Shown here piece after piece: positions 21,925 to 33,981 of a stretch of DNA of 64,000 bases. Both the position numbers and the translations under genes were made by a program. The number at the start of each line of letters is the position of its first letter. Position 1 is the stretch's first letter. Below the pieces are notes generated by a model. That model ran no database searches. It saw only the letters and a program-made list of their open reading frames with translations, and was not told the origin of the DNA. This stretch comes from Corylus avellana (lineage: Eukaryota > Streptophyta > Magnoliopsida > Fagales > Betulaceae): NCBI RefSeq assembly GCF_901000735.1, contig NC_081544.1:14412115-14476114 (forward strand), given 5' to 3'.

Positions 21925-23196
21925 TCAGAAACAAAACATCAAAAGATCAATTGTTGTTAGAAACAAAAAGAGATAAAAGGAAATGCAATATAATGAAAAA
22001 GGAAAGAAAGAATTTGTGGGGTGAAGCGCAAAAAATAAACTGGAGGAGAAAACTTTATAGTGCTTCCCCCTATCATGCGGATGTCCAACCAATCCCTTCC
22101 ACCCCTTCTTCTTCAAAACTTCATACCCCTCTGGAAGGATATTTCGCCATCTTACGTAGAATTGCTTGCTTCGAAGGATCTTCTTAGGAAAGTGGTTCCT
22201 AGATTTGTATCCTTGTGTGCACAAGTCCTTGAGTATCTTGACATAAGATGGCTCTTGGAGACATTCAGGTGATGAAGCTTTAGGCTCTTGATATGTCTCA
22301 AGAGGGATAGTGATGCAGGCAGGGGCTTTAGTACTCACTTCCATGTCACTGGGCAAATTAGGATCCATTGGGGGCTCACTATTCTCATGGTGCTCAACTT
22401 GCTCAGGGTGCTCAACTTGCTCCTCTTTGTTATCCACAATTTCCCCACTCTCAAGTGTGATGGTGACTTCGGCATGCTCATGATAAGAATTTTCGGAATC
22501 ATCCTCATCAATCACGTAGTGCCTTTCAGCCATCAGCTGACTTTGAAGCTCTTCTTCTATCTTGGTCATGGCCTGCTTATGTTCTTGTATTTCTCTGTTG
22601 TCAGCCATGGTGGAATTCCTCATCTCCTGTACGGCTTGATTGGTGAAACCTTTTGGCTCTTGTATAGCTTGGGAATTTCTCATGGTAGTATTCTTCATAT
22701 CTTGCATGTTCTTATCCATTGATTGCATGAATGCTTTCATCATGTCTTCCAGTGATGACTGTGGTGCAAGCTGTGGCACTTGAGTGGTAGACTAATAAAC
22801 AGGAGGTTGAGCTTGATGATCGAACTGCGGATATTTTGAATGGTGCAATTCATCAAATTGGTGAGCATAATTTCCTGTAGCCTCAGCTAATCCTGAGAAA
22901 TTAGATTGGTTGCTCCAGTCCGGGTTATAACAATTGAAATTTGAATCAAACCCTGGGCTGGAGAAACTGGTATTCATTTGTTCATATGAAAAGTTAGATC
23001 TAGTTGCTCTGATTTGGTCTAATTTGTCCCATAAGTTGTTGAGCTCAGCTCGTAGATCTGGACAATTGTTTTCCTCATGATAAGGATTGAAACAATATGA
23101 ACATGGTTTATGTGGGTTAAAATTTTGAGGGTAGTTGGTAGGAGCTGATGTCCTATAACTAGGAGAGTCATTAAAATTATTAAAATGAAAATTCAT
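21925..23196 (-). pseudogene. gag-like frame of element A, one internal stop
   Basis: It starts at 23196 (MNFHFNNFNDSPSYRTSAPT). A CCHC zinc knuckle CSYCFNPYHEENNC (spacing C-2-C-4-H-4-C) lies at about residues 33-46, then an Asn/Gln/Phe-rich part. One TAG stop (22792-22794) interrupts a frame that continues at 22779 with PQLAPQSSLEDMMKAFMQSM, homologous to SLENTLKAFMQS in E gag at 43727. A long acidic part follows, then PSYVKILKDLCTQG near 22230, parallel to E PSYAKFMKDL, and a basic end (GRGKHYKV-like) near 22070. The capsid-like N-terminal half of E gag is missing, so the product would be a nucleocapsid-type protein. The TAG may be decay or a readthrough site; I cannot tell. Confidence 0.75.
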
Positions 23197-23394
23197 GCTT
23201 CCCCCTCACTTTTTAGCATGCAGATATCCCACATAAAACTTTAACCATTTTTTTTTTAAATAAAATAAAATAAACTAACAAAAAAAAAAAAAGGACTAAC
23301 ACAAATAAATAAATAAATGAAAACTAAAATTGAAAAACTCACAAAAAGGACCAAAAATAAATTTTTGGCTTAAATCTACGGAACTGCTGCCTTT

Positions 23395-23525
23395 GCTATG
23401 AGTGCGCTCGATCGCACTTGAGTTAAGATGCGGCAGTTGACGAGCGCAGGTGCATTTGAGCTTGCTTTCTTAGCCCCGAGTGCGCTCAATCGTAGTAGGG
23501 CTACAATCGATCGCACTAGCAGGTG
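23395..23525 (-). repeat. GC-rich palindromic block in element A leader
   Basis: Between the primer site and gag lie GAGTGCGCTCGATCGCACTT, GAGTGCGCTCAATCGTAG and ACAATCGATCGCACTAGC within about 120 bp, in otherwise AT-rich leader. The leaders of D and E hold matching blocks in the same place. Confidence 0.8.
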
Positions 23526-23713
23526 CTGCGGCAGAACTATAAAATAAGCCGAAAAAAACAAAACAACAAACAACAAAAAAAATCTTTTTATTTTTATTTT
23601 TTATTAGTAACACGAATAAAACAAAAAACATTGTAGAAAAATAAAATCCTAATTATAACTAGTAGACGAATAAAACTAATTTAGAAATAAATTGGTTTCA
23701 AAAATTGAACAAT

Positions 23714-23730
23714 TCCTCGGCAACAGCGCA
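23714..23730 (-). other. Primer binding site of element A (tRNA-Asp type)
   Basis: On the minus strand TGCGCTGTTGCCGAGGA lies seven bases inside the 5' LTR end. It resembles the tRNA-Asp complement and the primer sites of D and E. Confidence 0.8.
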
Positions 23731-23737
23731 AAAAACT

Positions 23738-25051
23738 TGTTGTGCAAATTTATTTAACTCGCAATTGCACGAATCAATTGCAATATAATGGATTGCAAGT
23801 GCGAGGTCGAACCCACAAAGAATTGTATTTTTAAAAGAGCAATTTAAATCTAAACTAATTTAAATTCTAACCTAGTTCCAAAAAAAGTTTGAATTTTGTG
23901 TTTTGAAAATTAAAGGATAAACATAAACTAAATAAAATAAAACAAAAGGTAAAGACTAAGGTTGAGGAGTCCACACTCACCGAATCATAGCAACATACTC
24001 CATATTCATCAATATTTATCCGAAGTTCTTACAATTTAAATCTTATGTATGTTTTACTATGCTGCAAAGAATTAATCAAAACCATCCTATATATCCATTC
24101 ATTGACCAAATCACAAAAGGAATCCAAATTCAATTGAAACAACAGATGTATCTGTAAAACAAATCACAAGGGATATCCAATTTTTATGAGTTAAAAACCA
24201 AGCAATCAATCATATGAAATTATCTCAAATTATCACATGTATCCCTGAATCACTCCACACATTGATTATAAGTAAAACAATTGAAATATAAAACTCAATA
24301 AAATCAGATAAATAAAGACTTACATAAAAGTGATGTCGTTCTTCATCGGTGAGGCTTCATCCCCAACCTTAGTTGGGAATTAGCTCCACATAAAAATAAA
24401 ACCTAAATCTAAAGAAAACGTAAACTAAAAAGAGAAAAACTGTAGAATTTTGCTCTCTGGAATTCTATCCCTTTTCTTGAAAGCAAAGAAGTCTATTTAT
24501 AGGCTTAGGGAAGTCCTAGAAGCCTATGTAAACCTAGATAATTTGGAGGTCTGTCTCCCAATCAAAATAGAAGTCTGAAATCGGAATAGGATTCGTCCAG
24601 ATTTGTGTTCTTTAATTGTGGGGAGATTTTGGCATAGTAACTGTCCAAATTAGGAAAATCGTATTACACAGAATTGTAGTATTTTGAGTTAGCTTTCCAA
24701 TGCCGTTTGAATCACTTCAATCCGATATTTAAGTAGAAAGTTATGGTCAAAATACTGGGATGTGTGTAGAAGCTGAATTTGAATCAAACCCGAAATTTTA
24801 TCAAATCTGATCTTTAATCCGATTTAACCTTTTCTTGGATTTGGTTAGACTTAACCACATCATCTAGGTCTTATCAAAGTATGCTTTCTTCCAAACTTTG
24901 CATTTTTTTCCTTTAAAGCTGTAGTTTTTCTTTATTGACCTACAAAACATTAAAAACACAAAACTAACACAAAATATTAAATAACAACACAGCTAAAGGA
25001 TTAACTTATGTAAATAAAATGGTCCAAATATACAATATTTGACACTTAGCA
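23738..25051 (-). mobile_element. 5' LTR of element A
   Basis: 1314 bp. On the plus strand it runs TGTTGTGCAAATTTATT to ACACTTAGCA (a decayed ACTTATCA). The minus-strand TATA box (TATAAATAG) lies near 24495. It holds the empty MITE site at 23906-23914. Confidence 0.9.
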
Positions 25052-25370
25052 CCGTGCACCTGTGCCTGACCAATTCCTGCGTCAACTTGAGTGCACCTGC
25101 AGCAATGCAGCAGCACTTGTGGATCAGTATGCCTGCGCTCGATCACTCCCATCCTACGCTCGAATGCACCTCCGCAGATTGGACCAAGACGGATCAGTAC
25201 ATGAAATTTTGCCAAATTTATTTTTGGTCCGTTTTTTGAGTTTTTAAGTTTTAGTTTTTACTCTTTGCTAATTCCATTTAGTTTTATGCCTCTATGTTAG
25301 TTTTTATTTTTGATTTCATACTTATTTTTGTTTATTGTATTTCTTAGATTAAAATATATATATCCCGAGT

Positions 25371-25785
25371 CATTTTCCACGCGCGATAAGGCTGTGAGAC
25401 AAACCGTAAAATTAATTACTTGTTAATTAATTTTCTTGGCGTTACAATTTATATGTTGCAAGGATCTACGACTGAGATCTTCTAAGTGATAACCATGTTA
25501 CTCACACCAAAGTCATATACATTGCAACTTAGGGCCATGTATAAATAGAACAGTATACAATCATAAATATATAGTTGTAAAACATCAAATGTATATGTCC
25601 AACGTCCAATAATAAAATTAGTGTCATTAAAAAAATAATAATAATAAAAATTAGTGAATACACAACATTATTCAATTATAACCAAAGTATCATCCAACCA
25701 ATTGGAGTTTTGGACACTAGTCCCAACACATTCTCACTAGTCCCAAATGGATTATTTATCCTATCTCTTTCTTAGTATTCCAAAC
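25371..25785 (+). repeat. Direct duplication, right copy begins (partner 16441-16877)
   Basis: A Tekay-like LTR tail ending GGCGTTACA at 25446, then AT-rich DNA ending ATTCCAAAC at 25785. It matches 16441-16877 except for small changes. No gene. It is the sequence into which element E was inserted. Confidence 0.8.
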
Positions 25786-26105
25786 TAATAAGTGCCAAAT
25801 ATTGCATATTTGAGTCCCTTAATTTACATTTGTTAATCCTTTTGCTGTGTTATAATCTAATGTCTTGTACTAATTCTGTGCTTTTAGTGTTTTGTAGGTT
25901 GCTAAGAGAAAATTGCAGTCTTGATGCGAAAAATGCAAAGTTTGAAAAAAAGAGCCACCAAAAGAAGTGGGATCGAGCCCACAACCCCATGCTCGAGCCC
26001 AGTTGGGTTGCGCTCAAGTGCACCCACGCCCATGCCCAAGCAAGCAACGCTGCGCTGCAGGAGAGGAAGCACAAGCTCGAGTGTGCTCGAGCACACCTAG
26101 TGTAC

Positions 26106-28709
26106 TGATGAGTGCTAAATATTACATATTTGAGCCCCTTAATTTGCATTTGTTAATCCTTTGGCTGTGTCTAAATCTAATGTTTTGGGCTAGTTTTGTG
26201 TTTTTAGTGTTTTGTAGGATGTTAAAGGAAAACTGTGCCTTTAAAGTGAGAATTCAAAGTTTGGACAAAAAGCCATCCGAGGAAGTAGGATAGAGTGCAC
26301 CATTGTGCACTTGAGCGCATATGCGCTTGATCCCAACAGGGTTGCGCTTGAGGGCACCCACGCCCACCAGCAAGTCATCAGCACGCGAGCGCTGCGCTGT
26401 TGAAGGAAGAACGCATGCACGAGTCCGATCGGACGCACTAACTTGATAGCTAGGCGCCAGTGCCATTTTTAGGGTTTAAAGCACTAGAACCCCTATAAAT
26501 AGACTACTAAGCCTCAAGAAAAGGAGGCTGGGAACCAAGTCCAAAATTCCAAAAAATTTCTCCCCTTATAGCTTAATTTTTCTTTAGGTTTAGGTTTTAT
26601 TTTTCATAGTCATGTGTAACTAAATTCTCAACTAAGGTTGAGGATGAAGCCTCATCAATGAAGAGCAACATTGTTTTCATGTAATTTAATATTATCCAAT
26701 TTTATTGAGTTTCAATATTTCAATTGTTTTACTTCTAATCAATTTGTGGAGTGATTCTTGGATCTCTTTTGTGATTCAAGGATATATTTGATAATTTGAG
26801 ATAATTTCACATAATTGATTGCTTGGGTTTTTATTTATAAAACAATTGGATATCCCTTGTGATTTATTCTACGAATACAATTGATGTTTTGATTTAATTT
26901 GGATATCTTTTGTGATTTACGGATACACTTAATGATTTAAATTAAATTGGATTTCTTTTGTGATTTGTGTAAAAGAATGGATACATGGGATGATTTTGAT
27001 TAACTCTTTGAAGCGAAAGTAAAATATACCTAAGATTTTATTGTGAGAACTTTGGATAATATTGATGAACATGGAACATGTTGCCATGATTTGGTGAGTG
27101 TGGATTCCACAACCTTAGTACTTTATCTTTTGACTATTTTACTTTATTTACTTTATGGTTTATTGTTGTGCTAAATACTACCTAAATTAATAGATAATAT
27201 TTAGTATGTTTTACTCGCAAGTGCACAAAATCAAACGATAGTATAGTGCAACAAGTACGAGATCGATCCCACGAGGATTGCTGATTTTGTTTTAGAATTG
27301 ATAAAAATATTAATTTGTCACTAAATTAATATTGTGAAAAATAAATAAAAAGATATAAAGATAAATGAAGAGCTAAAGGTACGGCTCTGATATCCACCAC
27401 TAATCATACTTAGATAATATAATAATATGCCAATGATCCAATCATATTGTGAATACTTAATGTTTGCCAACCTAAGGGTATGGGTGTCTACTCCTTAAGC
27501 TATTGATTTCCCTGAGCAACGAATTAGGCATGGGTGTCTACTCTAATTCTTTTTTTTTTTCTTAAAAGATTTAGCATGGGTGACTACTAAGTTGTTTTTT
27601 AAGAAAGTATAAATCTGTGGAAATCGACAAACACATGAAGCCTAGGGCATGGGTGTCTACTCTCGGTTCCCCATGTTGATTAGCCCAAGAAGCCGATGTG
27701 GATTTCTTTTGTTACTTTTATTGAACCCAGGACTCAGTCATCTAAATTGATTTAACTAACTAGTCCATGCCATATGTATATGTTGATCAGGCACACACAT
27801 ATGAGGAATTCATGAAAGCAGGAATTAATCAAGTTAAATATCACAACATGATCATCACAAAGGCGCCAATATTGAATATTAACTAAACATAACTAGGGCT
27901 TCAATCTAGCCCTACTAAATAAATTAGTTACACATAAGTTTGATGTTAAACATCTTCATAAAATAAAAAGAAAGGAAAAGAATAAACCCGAAACTTGAAC
28001 TTGAAGAGCTCCAATTCTTCTCCTTGGAAATTGTGTCTATTTTAGAGGTTTAAGGGTCTATTTATAAGCCTTAGGAATACTCTAGAAACCCTAAAAATCA
28101 TAGGGTTTGAGCCCCAGTTCGCACTAAGTTCAAAACCCTAGAAATTGCACTTTCCATATCAAGGTTGGCGGCTGACTTGCCCATCACGCACGGGTGCGCT
28201 CGATCGCAGCCCATGTGTGATTGATCGCAGGTCTGCGATTGATCCTGTTGTGCTAGGTGTTCGATCATAGGTGCCTTGCTCTTCGTGGTCTTCGCTTGTA
28301 GTGCGCTCAATCGCAGCTCCCCTGTGATCGATTGCACTACTAGAGCCTCCAATATTCTCAAAATAGCTCTTTTAAGTCTGAAACTTTTGAGATTGCTTCT
28401 TTTCTTCCAAGGACCTACAAAAACAAGGAAAACACATAAAGGAACTAAAATGGCATAAAATAACCAAAACTAAAGGATTCACACATGTAAGTTAAGGGCT
28501 AAAAGTATGAATATTTTAGCACTTAACATTTATCTTTTATTTGCAAAACCCAAAATCAAATCTTTTTCGGAATTTAGTTAGGATTAAATTAGTTTAGATA
28601 TAATTTTTTCTTCAAAAACGCAATTCCCTGTGGGATCGACCTTGCACTTGCAATCTATTAACTGCAAACGATTCATGCACTTCCGAATATATTCAATTTT
28701 GACACAACA
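26106..28709 (+). mobile_element. Solo LTR, family D (TSD TGTAC), itself interrupted
   Basis: It starts TGATGAGTGCTAAATATTAC and ends GACACAACA. TGTAC flanks it at 26101-26105 and 28710-28714. Without the nested B LTR it is 1234 bp, against 1237 bp for the 5' LTR at 17221. The 3' LTR of E keeps the empty site (TGTGC at 53778-53782). Confidence 0.93.
27164..28528 (-). mobile_element. Solo LTR, family B (TSD TTTAT)
   Basis: On the plus strand it starts TGTTGTGCTAAATACTACC and ends TAGCACTTAACA, and TTTAT flanks it at 27159-27163 and 28529-28533 (1365 bp). It holds the B-type GGCATGGGTGTCTACTC repeats (27470-27665) and a palindromic cluster with GTGCGCTCGATCGCAG and GTGATTGATCGCAG (28194-28345), upstream of its minus-strand TATA box near 28062. 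Third level of nesting. Confidence 0.93.
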
Positions 28710-29401
28710 TGTACGACCGAAAACACTTATCTGACCTAGCGCCGTTTTTTCAGTTAAAACCCCGCAAAAACCCTAGACAAAGCCCTATAAATAGAATAGA
28801 CATCAGAGAAAATTGCAGAGGCTGCTAAGTACAAAATTTCAAAGTAGGGAGAACAGAGTTTAGGGTCTTCCTTGCTTTTGGTATTCTCAACTTTGGGGTT
28901 TTTAATTTGTAAGCTTCTCAAACCTCCATGGATTCAATTACTCATGTATTATCTATTTATCTTTCAATTCCATAAGAGACTAATGATTAGCAACAATAAT
29001 TTCATATGATGTAATATTTTCCAATTATATGAGTTTAATTTTCCAATTGTTGTTTTTCAATTCAATTAGTTGAAGACGTTCATTTCATTGTCAAAAAAAT
29101 TGGACATCCTCTGTGATTTATTCTACGGATACATTTGATGATTTGGTTCAAATTAGGTATCCATTGTAATTTGTTTTACGGATACATTGGATGATTTAAT
29201 TTAAATTTGATATCTTTTGTGATTTGTGCATGAATGGATACATTAATTATTTGAAGCAAAGTAGAAGATTCATGAGACTTCAGAAATATTATTGATCATG
29301 AGAATATCTTTCTATGATTTTGTGAGTGTGGATTCTGAAACCTTAGTGCTTTGTTACTTGATCATTTTCACTTTATTTTGTAGATGCTTTTGATTTCATA
29401 T

Positions 29402-29800
29402 TGTTAGGGATAAAATCCACTATGGGTCCCACTATCTCTCAACAGTCCTCAATTATCTCATAAGATCCTACATTATCCCAACTACCTCACCTTATCTCTC
29501 CACTATCTAAAGGGAGAAGATCGAGGAAGCAGTTACACAAATAAAACCCTATAAAAAGGAACATCAGGCATGAGTAAGGGGGATCGGTCATTATTTCTCA
29601 ATACATTGCTAGCTCTGGCTACATTTTGACCCCATATACGACTGCTAACTTAAGCATTGGAGGGTCTATAGGTCTTCCTTGTAGACCCCTTTGACGCTCT
29701 TATTATTTTGTAGGAGCCCAAAGGTCGCTAATTAGAGACACCTCGAAGAACGTGAAGATCACACCAACGGAGACTATTAGATCCAAAATATGCTTCTACA
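29402..29800 (+). mobile_element. 5' LTR of LARD-like element
   Basis: 399 bp, TGTTAGGGATAAAATCC to ATGCTTCTACA, with TATA-like CCCTATAAAAAGG near 29547. By eye it differs from the 3' LTR at about 30 positions, mostly C/T and G/A changes. Confidence 0.93.
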
Positions 29801-29803
29801 GTT

Positions 29804-29820
29804 TGGCGCCGTCTGTGGGA
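29804..29820 (+). other. Primer binding site of LARD-like element
   Basis: TGGCGCCGTCTGTGGGA starts three bases after the LTR. Its first nine bases fit the 3' end of tRNA-Asp. The form is common in plant Ty3/gypsy elements. Confidence 0.75.
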
Positions 29821-30929
29821 ACCGACTAGGTTCTTGCAAAATCAAAATCCGTTATGGTAGTGATCATGTGTTTGGGCGATACATCAACTAGCCGAAATTA
29901 GATCTACACAGATCTATAATTACGGATCCCAGATCAACTGTGTGGCGATCTGCTCGTACATACACTAAATTGGTGTTTGCTTTTGTCATATCTACACTTA
30001 TCCGATGGGTCCACACAAATCTATAATCATGAATCCCAAATCTACCCTATTGCGATCTGCGTACACCAAATCGACGTTTGCTTTCGTCAGATCTGCAAGA
30101 TGAAGTCAAGGGGAGTTCAGCGGGGGACGGATTCATATAAAGTACCCGGAAGGAGGTGTCCTAGATCCACGTTTCATTAGGTTCACGAAAATAATTCTCC
30201 TACGTGCAGATATTATGCGTGAGATTTCCACGCTCAACTGTGTCGACTAACGCTAAATCAGTATTCATGTGTCTGGGAGTATGAGATAAGTCTTACTTTC
30301 ATTCTTCTTTTCAATAATTTATAACATGAATGAATATTTGTGTTTGATATGCGTGTCTAAAAAGGAAATGTCAAGTTTGACTTTTCAAAAAGATGAAGCC
30401 AACACGTTGGCTGTCAAATATCCTAGAAAATGTATTTCTTCTCACATCAATTGTCGTAAATGAACATGTGTTCAGAATTAAATTGTGCTTGGATTTTGGT
30501 GAAGGATAATAGCATTTAACAATTGTATATATAACAATTGGAGAAACAGATTTTAATAACCCACGCAGGTAAAAAAGCTAGGAAAGACTTCGACGTTGAC
30601 CATGTAGGTCCTCTTCGCTTAGTTACGTGGCTACGTCCCCTTGAGCTCAAGTGGAGCTCTTCAATGTGAACTGTCGCCGACCCTACTACTGCCAAGCAAA
30701 CCTGCCTTCCTAAGAGGTGAAGCATTTGCCAGTGATCCGAGTATGGTTTGCCAGACCATGCCAAATATTCACGAAGACCTGCTATCCCAACACGCTAATC
30801 CATAGCGGGGAACAAAAATTGGCAGACTCGTTCACCGAGCTTCTAAGCCTTGCCGAGTCTACCAAGTCACCGAGCCACAAAGCCCTCCTAAAGCGCCGAC
30901 CAAGCCTCGGGTTCGTCTGAACGAACCCA

Positions 30930-31570
30930 GCTCAGTCGCCATACTTGGGTTCGCCGACAGCCCATACTCAGGTTTGTTGACCCTCTTTAGAGCCCGTCGA
31001 CCCATACTCGGGTTCACCGACTCCTCAAAATCGCGGTTTCAGCCCAACAGTTAACGCCAATGGTTCTTAGGGCTCGCCAAGTCCGATTCTCATTCGGACT
31101 TAAAATGGCCAAAGCCTTGACACCCTCTCCAGTGAGCTTAAAGGTTCACTAGCAAGCCTGCAGCAAAAAAATAATAATAAAATAATAAATAAAAAGCTAA
31201 AGTGAAAAATTCCGAGGATGGGTCATCCCATGAAAAAGTTGAAGAGCCTGAGGATGAAGAGTCCAAGACCTGAGGCCCGAGTCTGCTGAGAGCTGAGACC
31301 CAAGGCCCGAGGCTAAAGAGAGCTGACACCTGAGTCTGTAGAGAGCCGAGACTTGAGGCCTGAGTCTACAAAGAGCCGAGAGCCGAGCCCTGAGTCTGCC
31401 GAGAGCCAAGACCTGAGGCGCGAGTCTGGTGAGAGCCGAGACCTGAGGCCTAAGTCTGAAGAGAGCCAAGACCCGAGTCTACTGAGAGCCGAGGCCTGAG
31501 ATTTGAGTCTACAGAGTGGCCCGAGGTAGTCTATTGAGAGCCGAGGCCTAAGTCTACTGAGTCAGCCAAG
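30930..31570 (+). repeat. LARD arrays 1-2: ACTCGGGTTCGCCGA and GAGAGCCGAGACCTGAG units
   Basis: Three copies of CCCATACTCGGGTTCGCCGA-like text lie at 30935-31025. From about 31260 to 31570 some twelve units of about 27 bp alternate GAGAGCCGAGACCTGAGGCC with YGAGTCTG. The repeats are imperfect. Either strand is open in places, but this is simple repeat coding and matches no protein. Confidence 0.85.
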
Positions 31571-31589
31571 TCCCGAGTTGGCCAAAGTC

Positions 31590-32060
31590 CGAGGATGAAA
31601 AAATTGGAGTCCAAGGACAAAAAAATCTAGAGATTCAAAACTTAGGGAAAAATTCTGAGTTAAAATCCCGAGAGAGACAACTCCCAGGGAACAATTCCGA
31701 GGAAAAAATCCCAAGAGCTAACTACTCCGAGAGTGCCAAGTTCTAAGCTTCAAGGAACCAAAATGGCAACAAGTCTTCAGGTTTCTCAATGCTTAATTCA
31801 TTATGACTGCATCAATTAATCATGCTTTACCAGGTCACTTTTATTGCTTGGGTGCATGCACTTGCTTGTTTTCTCTCTCATTTTCGGTAGAAAAATTCCG
31901 AGAGTCCAAGAATGAAATTCTGAGACAAACTCGAGAAAAATTTTCCAAAGTAAAAATTCGAGGAGCGGAATCCGAGGAGTAAAAATCCGAGGATCACTCC
32001 ACCTCCCAAAGCCCAAGTATCACTCCGCTTCTCAAGGATCGAGCCTCACTCCGCTAGATA
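31590..32060 (+). repeat. LARD array 3: AATTCCGAGG-type words
   Basis: Irregular short repeats such as AAAAATTCCGAGAG, AAATCCCGAGAG and AAAATCCGAGGA run from 31590 to 31745 and again from 31885 to 32000. A more ordinary 140-bp segment separates them. Confidence 0.7.
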
Positions 32061-32519
32061 AGTCCCTGTGAACTTATTTTATTTAGATGTGAAATATGTG
32101 GTATTTCTTTTTACATTAATTGTCATGAATAAGTATATGTATATATATGATTGTAAATGCTCTTGTACCAAAATCAAAGCACAATTTACAAATCTAAATA
32201 CATATGCTCATGGCTTTGATGAAAAGATAATAATCCAAGAATGTCTCTGATAAAGATATGCTTTAATGGGTTAAAAACAAAATAAAAAAAATAAAAAAAT
32301 AAAAAATGCATGCCGGATTGGAATAATACTATATCCTTCGATCTGATTTCCTAGGATTATGATTGCTTGGGCTTGATAACAACTGTGTTTCATACACCGT
32401 AAAAGGCATGCTATTACTCAATTTTAGTGCAATATGCTCTATGTTTCCTCTTTCAACATTGTGCAGTGATCATGAATAACAAAGGAAAAGGAGCATAGTA
32501 TGGCTTAGAAAAAACACTT

Positions 32520-32850
32520 TGTGGCACTCATACGGCCAAACACAACTCCGCCTCATACGGCCGAGCATCACTCCCCCTCATACAGCCAAGTTCACTCTGC
32601 CTCATATGGCCGAGCATCACTCCGCCTCATACAGCTGAGCACACCTCCGCCTCATACGGCCGAGAACATCGCTCCGCCTTAGCATGGCCGAGTTCACTCC
32701 GCCTCATATGGCGAAGAGCATCACTCTGCCTCAATATGGCTAAGAACATCGCTCCGCCTCAGCATGGCAAAACCTCGCTTTGCCTCGGCGTCGCCAAGCT
32801 TTATCACACCCCGCTGAGTCCATGGTTGATCCGCCCTCGCTCACCATCGC
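32520..32850 (+). repeat. LARD array 4: CACTCCGCCTCATACGGCCGA units
   Basis: About ten units of 24-28 bp with the core CTCCGCCTCATACGGCCGAG, decaying to the right (GCTTTGCCTCGGCGTCGCC). A G9-G10 run follows at about 32934-32944. Confidence 0.85.
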
Positions 32851-33244
32851 CGAAGCCCCCCAAAAGTTCACATGATCCCGAGATTTCCAAGGAATCCAAA
32901 CAAAAGGATCCCGAGAGCCATATACAGGAACGAGGGGGGGGGGGGTATCTGGTTTGAATATCATCCTCAAAATTTTGAAGAAATGGCTTGATGAGCGCAA
33001 GGGACACAGTCATCTTAGCTAGGATTGGATCAAGAAGCTTCTACGTAAATACCTTTTAGCACAAGGGCAACGATGAAGGCCTCAAACTACACTTTCACTT
33101 GTTGAAGGAGAAGCAGGACCAGCCCCAAGTAACCATGGCAGCACACCGGGAGATAGCGGCTCGGCACTTCAGTTAGAAGATCTCATCGCTTCGGGAAAAA
33201 GCCTAAGAGTTTTCTTGAGATCAAACTCAAAAAAACATAACTAA

Positions 33245-33440
33245 GGCACTTTTCCAATCCTCAGGAAATACAACCGAAGAGGCTATAACTCATTCTCTTC
33301 AAGAAATACAGCCAAAGAGGCTATAACTCATTCTCTTTGAGAAATACAGCCGAAGAGGGTATAACTCATTTTCTTCGAGAAATACAGCCAAAGAGGCTAG
33401 AGCTCATTCTCTTCGAGAGATATAGCCAAAGATGCTTTCT
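33245..33440 (+). repeat. LARD array 5: 36-bp AGAAATACAGCCGAAGAGG units
   Basis: Five units of about 36-38 bp with the core GAAATACAGCCGAAGAGGCT followed by ATAACTCATTCTCTTCGA. The periodicity is clear by eye. Confidence 0.85.
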
Positions 33441-33981
33441 CCAAACTCAGCAGAACTTAGAATTAAAAATCCTCCTTGCAGGATAATTATAAGGCTAAAC
33501 CCTCAACGAACGACAGCCGAGGCAATCTCCCAAGAACAACTCGGTAAGATATCCCCAAGGCACTCTCCTGAGGAAACGTTTGGGACATAGCGTCAAAGTG
33601 CTTTCCGAACTTGGACCAAATCAGAGGGCCTGGAACGAAAACTCTTGATAGCGGTTCTTAGGTATTCTTTGAGGTCAAACACTCGGCTAAAAACACTCTG
33701 CTAAGGCACTCTATCGAGCATTCAATCAAGCAATCACAAAAATTAAACTCATAAGTTTTATTTTTAAGATTGTGAAGATTGTGAAAAGATAAAGAGAACA
33801 AGGGAGACATTAAAGTCGAGCGAAAAATCTTTTTCTTGTTAAACATTTTTAGAGATTTTTTACAAATCTTTAGCCTCAGTAGGGCCAGCTTCGGGGGCTC
33901 TAGGGCTTCGATTGCAAGTACATATAAGATTCCCGATGCCCGACTAGCTGGACAAGTTAGCCATGGGAATCGGGGGGTAAC

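Larger units (their letters stand above)
18827..25051 (-). mobile_element. Complete gag-only LTR element A (TSD CCGTG)
   Basis: This is a full element on the minus strand: 5' LTR 23738-25051, primer site 23714-23730, a gag-like frame 23196-21925, a polypurine tract 20614-20628 and 3' LTR 18827-20613. CCGTG flanks it at 18822-18826 and 25052-25056. The internal region is only 3.1 kb and has no protease, RT, RNase H or integrase, so it is non-autonomous. It resembles the TR-GAG class (terminal repeats plus a gag domain) and presumably relied on an Athila-like partner such as E, whose primer site, polypurine tract and 3' non-coding region it shares. It is inserted in the leader of element D. Confidence 0.92.
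18458..25370 (+). mobile_element. Leader of element D, interrupted and truncated
   Basis: The own sequence is 18458-18826 and 25057 to about 25365; element A occupies the rest. The leader matches that of element E (34593-34865, 36085-36250) in order: primer site, AT-rich block, a GC-rich block with GTTCGAGCGCGCATC and ACGCTCGAGCGCACTGG (18660-18690), then a T-rich run before gag. It stops near 25365, before any gag, where the second copy of the duplication starts. Confidence 0.75.

Noticed and set aside
21951..22722. Plus-strand ORFs opposite element A gag
   Set aside because: The minus frame carries the zinc knuckle and homology to E gag. The plus frames are shadows.
23714..23730. tRNA gene
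   Set aside because: It is only the tRNA-complementary primer site of a retroelement. No cloverleaf was found here or elsewhere in the window.
32736..33013. Overlapping ORFs on both strands in the LARD-like element
   Set aside because: They read through CTCCGCCTCATACGG repeats and non-coding sequence in several frames; there is no conserved domain.
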